Assembly: GCA_016929775.1 (NCBI GenBank)
Contig: JAFGIE010000122.1
Location: 1 to 21,060, forward strand
DNA: 21,060 nt
Reading direction: 5' to 3'
DNA from: Anaerolineae bacterium
GTDB lineage: Bacteria; Chloroflexota; Anaerolineae; JAFGEY01
Part shown: one piece after another, positions 1 through 7,331 of the stretch
Numbering within the stretch: the first letter of the stretch is position 1
Layout of the letters: every line of letters starts with the position of its first letter
The notes under the pieces: model-generated
Database searches by the model: none
What the model was told of the DNA's origin: nothing
What the model saw: the letters and a program-made list of their open reading frames with translations, nothing else
Program-made: the position numbers and the translations under genes

Positions 1-39
1 CTGCGCTTCACCTACGGCACACGCCCGCTTTCGGGCTAG
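1..39 (+). CDS. Possible 3' tail of an upstream gene
   Basis: Reading from base 1 gives LRFTYGTRPLSG followed by TAG at 37-39. The last codons lie in a short hairpin (GCCCG at 23-27, loop CTTT, CGGGC at 32-36). This could be the end of a gene that starts left of the window, but twelve residues are too few to identify it. Another frame is also open here, so the call is weak. Confidence 0.2.
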   Translation: MRFTYGTRPLSG

Positions 40-95
40 CAACGCCCCCCCCAGCCCTATACCTCGTTTTTCCCGCTTTCCCGGGTATGGCGAAA

Positions 96-121
96 AGCCC
101 AGTTTTGTGCTATACTGGGCT
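96..121 (+). promoter_or_regulatory. Promoter with extended -10 inside an inverted repeat (XPB operon)
   Basis: TATACT at 111-116 is preceded by TG plus one base (108-110), which makes an extended -10 box. No good -35 is visible at the usual distance (TGGCGA at 88-93 is weak). The box sits within an exact dyad: AGCCCAGT at 96-103 and ACTGGGCT at 114-121, separated by 10 bases. A start of transcription near 122-124 would give a leader of about 42 nt before the helicase ATG. A dyad covering the -10 box is typical of a repressor operator, but the regulator is unknown and does not match a box I can name. Confidence 0.5.
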
Positions 122-164
122 ATTGCACATGTTGGGAAAGTAGACCCTGCACTCAAGAGGACAG

Positions 165-1913
165 ATGGCGTATCATCCCGATAACCCGTTGATCGTCCAG
201 AGCGACAAGACCGTGCTTCTCGAGGTCGACAACGACCGCTATCCCGAGGCGCGCGACGCCTTGGCGCGTTTTGCCGAGCTCGAAAAGAGCCCGGAGCACA
301 TCCACACCTACCGGATCACGCCCCTCTCGCTCTGGAATGCCGCCGCCGCCGGCATGGGCGCCGACGCCATCGTCGACATCCTCGGGGAATACACCAAGTA
401 CGACATCCCCGGCAACGTCGTCACCGATATCCGCGACTATGTCGGGCGCTATGGTCGCGTCAAGCTGCGCCGCACCGACGACGGCGCAGGGATGGTCCTC
501 GTCTCGGACGACCCGTTGCTGATCACCGAGATCGTCCACCACAAGACGCTCAAGACGTTCATCCTCGCGCAGCTCGACCCCCATACGCTGCGCATCGATC
601 CGGCGCAGCGCGGGCACATCAAGCTCCTGCTGACCCGCTTTGGCTTCCCGGCGGAAGACCTGGCGGGCTATGTCGACGGCGCCCACCTGGCGATCCAGCT
701 CCGCGACCCTGCCCTGAGCGGCGACCGGTTCGTATTGCGCCACTACCAGCAAGAGGCGGCAGCCGTGTTCTATGCCGGCGGCGAGTCGCACGGGGGCAGC
801 GGCGTCGTCGTCCTCCCCTGCGGCGCCGGCAAGACCATGGTCGGCATGGCGGCAATGGCCCAGATGCAGTGTGCGACCTTGATCCTGACCCCCTCTACCG
901 TCGCCGCCCGCCAGTGGAGGACCGAGCTGCTCGACAAGACCACGCTCCGCGACGAGCAGATCGGCGAGTATACCGGGCAGACCAAGCAGATCCGGCCCGT
1001 GACCATGGCGACCTACCAGATCATGACCTACCGCCCGCGCAAGGGCGCGCCCTTTCCACACTTTTCGCTGTTCAACGAACAGAACTGGGGCCTGATCATC
1101 TATGACGAGGTGCACCTCTTGCCCGCGCCCGTGTTCCGCATCACTGCCGAGATCCAGGCGCGCCGTCGCTTGGGGCTGACTGCCACCCTGGTGCGCGAGG
1201 ATGGCTTGGAAGAGGACGTATTCGCCCTGATCGGCCCGAAAAAGTACGACGTGCCGTGGAAGGAACTCGAGCGCCAGGGTTGGATCGCGACCGCCGAATG
1301 TCACGAGATCCGGATCGACATGCCCGAAGAGCACCGCATGGCCTACGCCGTCGCCGAGCCGCGCGAACAGGCGACCCTCGCCGCCAACAACCCCGCCAAG
1401 CTGGAAGCCCTGCGCGTCCTGCTCGACAAGCACCGCGAGGACTCGGTGTTGGTGATTGGCACCTACGTCGACCAGCTCAAGCGCATCGCCAAGGACATCG
1501 AAGCCCCGCTGATCACCGGCAAGACCGCCGTGCGGCGGCGCGAGGAGCTCTTCCAGCAGCTGCGCGAGGGCGAGATCAGCACCCTCGTGATCAGCAAGGT
1601 CGGCAACTTTTCGATCGACCTGCCCGACGTCAACGTCGCGATCCAGGTTTCGGGCACGTTTGGCTCGCGCCAGGAAGAAGCGCAGCGGCTGGGGCGCATC
1701 CTGCGTCCCAAGCGCTATGGCCTGTTGGCCCACTTTTACACCCTCGTCAGCCGCGACACCAAGGAGCAAGAGTTCTCCGCCAAGCGCCAGCTCTTCCTCA
1801 CCGAGCAGGGATACGGCTACGAGATCCTGTACGGGCACGAGCTGGACGACTATGAACCGACGCTCTTGGAGCTGCGCGCCGAGGAAAAGGTGGCCTACCT
1901 GACAGCGGGCTGA
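165..1913 (+). CDS. XPB/Rad25-type superfamily 2 DNA helicase
   Basis: A 582-residue ATP-dependent 3'-5' DNA translocase/helicase of the bacterial XPB (ERCC3) family, whose relatives act in DNA repair and, in eukaryotes and archaea, in promoter opening or excision repair. Residues 1-180 form the N-terminal XPB domain, with an EKSPEHIHTYRIT stretch that I recall as very similar in mycobacterial XPB. Motor motifs seen: Walker A CGAGKT (219-224), DEVH box (314-317), the XPB-specific RED motif (344-346) just after GLTAT, and motif VI QRLGRILRP (507-515). All catalytic residues are present and the length is normal for bacterial XPB (about 550-600). AGAGG at 156-160 precedes the ATG closely. It is the first gene of the operon and is followed after 28 nt by a SWIM/helicase-associated protein. 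No Bax1-like nuclease, the archaeal XPB partner, is visible, so the two downstream proteins may fill the partner role (inference). Confidence 0.93.
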   Translation: MAYHPDNPLIVQSDKTVLLEVDNDRYPEARDALARFAELEKSPEHIHTYRITPLSLWNAAAAGMGADAIVDILGEYTKYDIPGNVVTDIRDYVGRYGRVKLRRTDDGAGMVLVSDDPLLITEIVHHKTLKTFILAQLDPHTLRIDPAQRGHIKLLLTRFGFPAEDLAGYVDGAHLAIQLRDPALSGDRFVLRHYQQEAAAVFYAGGESHGGSGVVVLPCGAGKTMVGMAAMAQMQCATLILTPSTVAARQWRTELLDKTTLRDEQIGEYTGQTKQIRPVTMATYQIMTYRPRKGAPFPHFSLFNEQNWGLIIYDEVHLLPAPVFRITAEIQARRRLGLTATLVREDGLEEDVFALIGPKKYDVPWKELERQGWIATAECHEIRIDMPEEHRMAYAVAEPREQATLAANNPAKLEALRVLLDKHREDSVLVIGTYVDQLKRIAKDIEAPLITGKTAVRRREELFQQLREGEISTLVISKVGNFSIDLPDVNVAIQVSGTFGSRQEEAQRLGRILRPKRYGLLAHFYTLVSRDTKEQEFSAKRQLFLTEQGYGYEILYGHELDDYEPTLLELRAEEKVAYLTAG

Positions 1914-1941
1914 GCGCCACGAGGGCCCGACCAGAGATGAC

Positions 1942-4167
1942 ATGCCCGAAATGACACAGCAAAGCGACATGAAACAGCTCTACAGCCTGAGCGAGCAAGA
2001 GATCCACTTGTTGATCGACGACCGGCTGTTCGCCAAGGCCGATGCGCTCCAGCGCCAGGGCGAGCTGGACGAACTCGAGGTCGACGGCGCGACGATCTAT
2101 GGCACGGTGCTGGATGACGACGGTTTTCCTGTCGCGATCGAGGTCGGCATCGAGGAGGACGAGATCTATGCCGAGTGCACGTGCGATCGTCGCGGCAAGC
2201 CCTGTGAGCACGTCGGCGCGCTCCTCCTCGCATGGGTCCGTACCCCCGAGCGCTTCAAGGGCCACGATGAGGACCGCTCTCGGCGCACCGCGCGCGAGCT
2301 TCGCCTGACCCCCGATCCAGCTGGCGAGTTCCGCGAGATCCTCCAAGAACAGACCCTGCAAGACCTACGCGACATGGCCCGACGCTGGGGGATCGAGGTC
2401 CACGGCACGCGCAAGGACCCGATCGTCGAGCAGATCGCCGTCGCCCTGAGCGATCCAGCCTCGATCCGGGCGCGCATCGACACCCTCGACGCTGCCGCGA
2501 TCGAGCTGCTCGCCTATATCCACCTGACCCTCGACGTCGGGTATGGGTTCAACAGCGAGACCATGGCGGCAAAGCTGCTCACGCGCGACGCACAGACGCA
2601 GCGCCACGTCCTGCATCGCCAGATCGAGGCGTTGACCGAGATCGGGTTGTTGCTCAAGTTCCAGAGCGAAGCACTGACCTACTATTTGCTCCCCCTAGCA
2701 GTGCGGAACGTCCTGCCATCGCAGCCCGGCTTCATCCCCCTCTATCCCGAGCCCCGGGTCAGCCAGCTTGAGGTGCGCGAGCAGCCCGCGATGTCGGCGA
2801 TCCACACCCTCTACCAGGTCTGGCACTATGTGGCCCAACACGAGCCGCGCCGCGAGTCGGTGCGCGCACGGCTCCCCGCAGAGGACGAGTGGCCCAGTTT
2901 TGTGGATTGGGACAACGTGCCCGAAGAGGTCGACCAGATCGTGCAGCAGCGCAGGAGCCCCTACTACCTGTACAACGTCTCGGCGACCGTGCCCACGCCG
3001 CGTTACCGGTTCCGCGCGATCGATCGCGACGCCCTCTCTGCCGCGACGGGGTGCACGAACGAGGAGCTCGAGTTCTACTATATCCTGCTCGAAAGTATGG
3101 GCGCCATCTCTGCCGCGCCAGGCGATCCGATCGCGCACCAGAGCCGTGTCTTTGAGCGGCTGCTGAGCCTGCCGCCCTCGACGCAGATGCGCGCCATCCT
3201 CTTTGCTTGGTACTATATCATCACCTGGAGCGAGATGGACATCGTCCGGCGCGCCACGGACGCCCTCTCGGTGCGCCGCAACCTGACCTACACCTCCTTC
3301 AGCCAGCAGGACCTGTATCGTGAGTGGCGCGGCGCGCGCCAGGCGATCCTGCGCTTCCTGTCGACGATCGACGAGGGAACGTGGGTCTCGATCGACGGCT
3401 TGCTCAGAGCCATCTACCAGGTCCATCCCAGCCTGCTCCATGCCCACTCCGACGCCAACGTGTGGTGGCTGCGCGCCGAACGGACCAAGAAGCAGTTTGG
3501 CACCACCTACGAGGACTGGCTGGACAGCGGGGGACGCTTTGTGCTTGCCACACTCCATGGCCCGCTCTTCTGGCTGGGCGCGATCAGCCTGGGATACGTC
3601 GGTACAGAGGCGGTCGCCCTGCGCGTCACGCCGGTGGGGTCCTTTGCCCTCCACCGCCGCTCCTCCGTAGTCGAGCAGGCGCCGCAGGCCATTCCCCACG
3701 GCGCCGTCCGGTTGGACGACAACCTCACCGCGCAGCTGGTCCCCAACCAGGTGCCCGCCCAGCTGCACGACCTGTTCCACATCATCGGGCGTCTCGAAGA
3801 GACGACGCCGACCCAGTTCCGCTACCGGGTCACCGCCGAAGGGGTACTGCGCGCCCTCGAACAGGGACAGACCGTCGACACCATGATCCAGGCCATCGCC
3901 CGCTGGTCCGGGCATGCCCCGCCTCCTGCCTGGCGCGACCAGCTGACGCGCTGGAGCGAGAACTATGGCAAGCTCCACGTCTACGACGACATCACGCTCC
4001 TCGAGCTGGGCGACGACGTTGCGCTGCAAGAGCTGTTGAGCAATACCTCGCTGCGCGCGCACGTGATCCACACCTTCTCGCCGCGGCTGGTCGCCATCCA
4101 TCCCACCGCGGTCGATGACCTGGTCCAAGAGATGGAAAAGCGGGGCTATACGCCCCACGTGGAGTAA
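1942..4167 (+). CDS. SWIM zinc-finger protein with C-terminal XPB/Ssl2-like helicase-associated domain
   Basis: A 741-residue protein with no motor motifs of its own. Residues 1-100 hold a SWIM-type zinc finger with ligands C79, C81, C88 and H90 (CxC-x6-CxH), a fold that binds DNA or protein partners. Residues about 137-169 resemble a SAP DNA-binding helix-turn-helix (QTLQDLRDMARRWGIEV). The middle looks like winged-helix repeats. Residues about 590-738 match the XPB/Ssl2 N-terminal-like helicase-associated domain (Helicase_C_3 type), with landmarks YRVTAEGVLRALEQG, a helix ending in LTRWSENYGKL and a final KRGYTP. The middle and C-terminal parts align by eye with the next gene, so the two are paralogues. 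The likely role is a DNA-binding accessory subunit of the XPB helicase (inference from the operon and shared domain). The ribosome site before the ATG at 1942 is weak; ATG codons at 1951 and 1969 are alternatives. Confidence 0.8.
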   Translation: MPEMTQQSDMKQLYSLSEQEIHLLIDDRLFAKADALQRQGELDELEVDGATIYGTVLDDDGFPVAIEVGIEEDEIYAECTCDRRGKPCEHVGALLLAWVRTPERFKGHDEDRSRRTARELRLTPDPAGEFREILQEQTLQDLRDMARRWGIEVHGTRKDPIVEQIAVALSDPASIRARIDTLDAAAIELLAYIHLTLDVGYGFNSETMAAKLLTRDAQTQRHVLHRQIEALTEIGLLLKFQSEALTYYLLPLAVRNVLPSQPGFIPLYPEPRVSQLEVREQPAMSAIHTLYQVWHYVAQHEPRRESVRARLPAEDEWPSFVDWDNVPEEVDQIVQQRRSPYYLYNVSATVPTPRYRFRAIDRDALSAATGCTNEELEFYYILLESMGAISAAPGDPIAHQSRVFERLLSLPPSTQMRAILFAWYYIITWSEMDIVRRATDALSVRRNLTYTSFSQQDLYREWRGARQAILRFLSTIDEGTWVSIDGLLRAIYQVHPSLLHAHSDANVWWLRAERTKKQFGTTYEDWLDSGGRFVLATLHGPLFWLGAISLGYVGTEAVALRVTPVGSFALHRRSSVVEQAPQAIPHGAVRLDDNLTAQLVPNQVPAQLHDLFHIIGRLEETTPTQFRYRVTAEGVLRALEQGQTVDTMIQAIARWSGHAPPPAWRDQLTRWSENYGKLHVYDDITLLELGDDVALQELLSNTSLRAHVIHTFSPRLVAIHPTAVDDLVQEMEKRGYTPHVE

Positions 4168-4173
4168 CCGCCC

Positions 4174-6540
4174 ATGACCGATGCCCGCACGCTGCTCGAA
4201 TCCTACCACTTTGGCATCTTGAGGGACATGGGCCTCCTGCTCAAGATCGATCCCCTGTCGAGCAAAAAGGCCGACTATGTCGACGCCCTCGCACCCCGGC
4301 TCTTCACCCCCGAGATAATCGACAAGGGGCTGTCGCGGATCGGCAGGCGCGAGCGCGAAACGCTGGCTGAACTGCAGCGCATTGGCGGGCGCGCCCTGAC
4401 CAGCCGCTTTCGCCTGCACCTCATTCGCGAGGGGATCGTCGAGGGGGGCGAGCGCCGCAATGAACGCGATCCCGTGCCCGGTCACGGGCTGTACGCGGTA
4501 GAGCAGCACCGCACCACCTTCCCTGCCGTGATCGCCCGGCTCATAGCAACCGGGTTGCTGTGCGGCGAAGAGATCACGTCCTCCTACTTTTCCAACCGCC
4601 TCAAGATCCACTATGACAACGTGCGCGTCCTCTACATCCCGGACGAGGTGGTCGAACGCCTGCCCCCGCCGCCGCCCCGCCGCGCCCTGGCGGTCCAGAT
4701 CGAGCACGAGATCCGCGCCGTCGAAGGATCGGCGCGCACCTTCCAGCGTGACCTCTACTTTTACTGGAGCGCCGCGCACACGGCGCCCCTCTCTCTGACC
4801 AAGGAGGGACGCCTCTACCGGCGCGACCTGCGCACGGTCAACGAGGCCCTGACCCACGCCGACGACATTGGCGCGCGCGACGAGCCGGACTGCCCGCGCC
4901 TGCTCTTCATGCGCCTTCTGCTCACCGAGCTGGGCCTGCTCCGGGTCCAGGAAGGCGCCGTACGGGGCGTCGACCATCCCCCCTTCCTCGGGCTGGAGCC
5001 CGCACAGCGCATCCGCGATACGTTTGCCCAGTGGCGCGACGGCGACTTTTGGAGCGAACTCCTCAGCATCCCGCGCATCAACGTCCTCGGGGCAGGCACG
5101 CGCCTCGATCGCGTGCCCCAGCTGATCGCGCACGCGCGCGCCACCGTGCTCGATCACATGGCGACCCTGGCGCGTGCCGGACGCGCCGCCGGGGGCGACC
5201 ACAGCCAGGAGAGGCAGTGGGTACCGATCGATCGCCTGATCGATGCGCTGCGCCTGACCGACTATGACTTTCTCTTCCCGCGCAAGTTCCGGCCCAACGC
5301 GTCGGACTATACCACCTACTATGGCTACACCTCCTTCCGCTCGCCCTACATCAGCTATGGCAACGAGGCAGGATGGAGCATCTCGCCCCGCTTCGAGGAC
5401 GAGGCCGAAGGGTGGGAGGTGGTCGAGGCGGGCTTTGTGCGCGCCGTGCTGCTCGAACCGATGCTCTGGATGGGCATGGTCGACATTGGCTTTGCCCAAG
5501 ATCGGCCGATCGCCTACCGCCTCACCTCCGCTGGCGAGTGGGCGCTCGAACTGGGCCAAGCGATCGCGATCCCCGACCAAGAGGGCAAGGTCATCGTCCA
5601 ACCCAATTTCCAGGTCTACGCCCTCGACCCGATCAGCGATCTCACCCTCGCCAAACTGGACGAATTCGGCGCACGCGAAAGCGCCGAGCGCGCCATCTCG
5701 TACCGTCTCTCGCGCGAGTCCGTCTACCGCGCCCAGCGCAACGGGTGGACCGCAGCTCAGATCATCGAGACCCTGGCGCACATGAGCGACACCCCGCTGC
5801 CCCAGAACGTGGTCCGCACCCTCGAGGAATGGCAGCAGATCCACGAACGGATCAAGATCTACCGCCAGGGCAGCATCCTCCAGGCAGCAAGTGGCGACCT
5901 GCTCGACCGCCTGATGGAGGACCCCCGCATCAGCTCGCGCTTCTGCGCGCGCCCCGAGCGCACCGTGGGCTTGATCACCCGGCGTATTGGCGAGACCGAC
6001 GAACTGGTCCGCAACCTGCAGGCCCTCGGCTACCCGCCCGCGCGCACCCGGTCGGCGGACGACCAGCCGCCCCCCTCGTTCACCATCGACGCCGACGGGC
6101 AGATCCGCTTCCGCAACGCCCTGCCGAGCATCTACCTGTATGAACAGATCGCGCCCTTTACGGGGAAGGACGAGCGGGACCGGTACTACCTCACCCAGAG
6201 CGCGGTGCAAGAAGCCATCGCCGGCGGCGTGACGGTCGACGAGATCCTGCGCCGCCTGAACGCCTTGCACATCGGCCCTCTCCCCCGCTGGGTCGAGATC
6301 AAGGTCCGCGCGTGGGGCAAGTACTATGGCGATGCGCGGATCGAGACGCTGACGCTCATCCAGATCCAGGACGAGAAAACGCTGCGCGAGCTCATGGCAG
6401 AACCCGAGTTCGAGGGACTGCTGCGCCCCTTTGCGCCCGCCAAGGACCTCGCTCTCGCCGTGGTCGCCGCCAGCGACCTGGACGCGCTGCGGCAGGCCTT
6501 TGCCGAACGCAACATCGAGGCGCGAGAGGAGCTAAAGTGA
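4174..6540 (+). CDS. Large helicase-associated protein with two tandem XPB/Ssl2-like domains
   Basis: A 788-residue protein, paralogous to the gene just before it but without the zinc finger. Residues 1-470 look like several winged-helix units, with a conserved-looking segment MLWMGMVDIGF...YRLTSAGEWAL at about 430-460 that mirrors the upstream gene. Residues about 472-622 form one helicase-associated domain (IVQPNFQVYALDP, YRLSRESVYRA, LEEWQQIHERIKIY, LQALGYPP). Residues about 635-785 form a second copy (FTIDADGQIRF, YYLTQSAVQEAIAGG, VRAWGKYYGDARI, FAERNIE). The start ATG follows GGAG at 4161-4164 and lies 6 nt after the previous stop, so expression is coupled. Single-domain relatives are found next to XPB in Actinobacteria (recalled knowledge); the tandem form is less familiar to me. 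The role as a helicase partner is inferred. Confidence 0.78.
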   Translation: MTDARTLLESYHFGILRDMGLLLKIDPLSSKKADYVDALAPRLFTPEIIDKGLSRIGRRERETLAELQRIGGRALTSRFRLHLIREGIVEGGERRNERDPVPGHGLYAVEQHRTTFPAVIARLIATGLLCGEEITSSYFSNRLKIHYDNVRVLYIPDEVVERLPPPPPRRALAVQIEHEIRAVEGSARTFQRDLYFYWSAAHTAPLSLTKEGRLYRRDLRTVNEALTHADDIGARDEPDCPRLLFMRLLLTELGLLRVQEGAVRGVDHPPFLGLEPAQRIRDTFAQWRDGDFWSELLSIPRINVLGAGTRLDRVPQLIAHARATVLDHMATLARAGRAAGGDHSQERQWVPIDRLIDALRLTDYDFLFPRKFRPNASDYTTYYGYTSFRSPYISYGNEAGWSISPRFEDEAEGWEVVEAGFVRAVLLEPMLWMGMVDIGFAQDRPIAYRLTSAGEWALELGQAIAIPDQEGKVIVQPNFQVYALDPISDLTLAKLDEFGARESAERAISYRLSRESVYRAQRNGWTAAQIIETLAHMSDTPLPQNVVRTLEEWQQIHERIKIYRQGSILQAASGDLLDRLMEDPRISSRFCARPERTVGLITRRIGETDELVRNLQALGYPPARTRSADDQPPPSFTIDADGQIRFRNALPSIYLYEQIAPFTGKDERDRYYLTQSAVQEAIAGGVTVDEILRRLNALHIGPLPRWVEIKVRAWGKYYGDARIETLTLIQIQDEKTLRELMAEPEFEGLLRPFAPAKDLALAVVAASDLDALRQAFAERNIEAREELK

Positions 6541-6541
6541 C

Positions 6542-7225
6542 GTGACCCCGCTGCCCGGATCGCCCGCCGACCTCGACCGCCTGCCTGCCGCCGTGCGCGC
6601 CCCGCTCGACGCCATGATCGAACGCCACCTGGCGCTCGCTGTGGTCGCCGCCGACCTGGTCGCCGCGTACCAGGCGATCGTCGCCACGCACATGGGGGGC
6701 GGCTGTCTCTACCTGTGCGGCAATGGCGGCAGCATGGCAGACACCATGCACATCAGCGGCGAGATGCTCAAGTCGTATACCCTGCCCCGCCCGCTCGACC
6801 CAGACTCCCGCGCGCGGCTCGCCGCCGCCGGGCCCGACGGCGCCATGCTCGGCGACGTGCTCGAACGGGGCTTGCGCGCGTCCGTCCTTGGCCTCAACCA
6901 CAGCCTCGCCAGCGCCCTCGAGAACGACGTCGCCGCGCCCGCGATCGGCTACGCTCAGGAACTGCTGGTCATGGCCCGTCCCGGCGATGCCCTGCTCGGG
7001 ATCAGCACCAGCGGCAACGCGCGCAACGTGTGCTATGCCGCCCAGGTCGCGCGCGCCCTCGGTCTGACCGTGATCGCGCTGACCGGTCGTGCAGGCGGCG
7101 CCTTGGCCCCCCTCGCCCACGTCGCCTTGCGCGTCCCTGCCACGCAGACCGACCGCATCCAGGAACTCCACCAGTGCCTCTACCACTGCCTGTGCGAGAT
7201 GCTCGAGATCCGCTTCTACGGCTGA
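6542..7225 (+). CDS. SIS-domain sugar-phosphate isomerase, GmhA-like
   Basis: A 227-residue cytosolic SIS-domain protein close to sedoheptulose-7-phosphate isomerase (GmhA), which makes D-glycero-D-manno-heptose 7-phosphate. Landmarks are CGNGGSMADTMH (59-70), GISTSGNARNV (153-163), ALTGRAGG (179-186) and the IQELH...H end. H70, E74, Q207 and H215 match, in identity and spacing, the zinc ligands of GmhA, which argues for an active isomerase rather than a DiaA-type replication initiator factor, which lacks the zinc site. It is longer than usual (about 190 residues) because of an insertion near residues 80-125. The GTG start lies one base after the previous stop, with GAGGAG upstream. It is the last gene of the XPB operon; the functional link to a helicase is unclear. 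It may serve cell-envelope or glycoprotein heptose synthesis. Confidence 0.8.
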   Translation: MTPLPGSPADLDRLPAAVRAPLDAMIERHLALAVVAADLVAAYQAIVATHMGGGCLYLCGNGGSMADTMHISGEMLKSYTLPRPLDPDSRARLAAAGPDGAMLGDVLERGLRASVLGLNHSLASALENDVAAPAIGYAQELLVMARPGDALLGISTSGNARNVCYAAQVARALGLTVIALTGRAGGALAPLAHVALRVPATQTDRIQELHQCLYHCLCEMLEIRFYG

Positions 7226-7253
7226 TCGTCCGGCGCCTCGATTTGCCCCGTTC

Positions 7254-7282
7254 TTGACCCGCCGCCCATCCGGTGGTATAGT
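7254..7282 (+). promoter_or_regulatory. Sigma70-type promoter for the ceramidase/cyclase pair
   Basis: TTGACC (7254-7259), a 17-base spacer and TATAGT (7277-7282), with TG plus one base directly before the -10 (extended -10). The expected transcript start is near 7289, about 43 nt before the ATG at 7332. This separates the hydrolase genes from the XPB operon. Confidence 0.65.
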
Positions 7283-7331
7283 GATCCCGCGCCCGCGTGA
7301 ACGCCATCCCCAGGGCGCGAGAGGAGCTGCC

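Noticed and set aside
23..36. Intrinsic terminator from the GCCCG/CGGGC hairpin
   Set aside because: The stem is only 5 bp and no T-run follows.
1..60. Partial tRNA or structured RNA at the left edge
   Set aside because: Only a 5-bp hairpin is present; no T-loop, CCA end or anticodon arm could be found.
153..1970. A 605-codon minus-strand frame opposite the XPB helicase
   Set aside because: The plus strand carries all helicase motifs; the antisense translation is low in protein character and is a codon-bias shadow.
2695..6270. A 1191-codon open frame on the minus strand, opposite the two helicase-associated genes
   Set aside because: It has no family resemblance and mirrors two well-supported genes. 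Long antisense frames are expected where third positions are mostly G or C.
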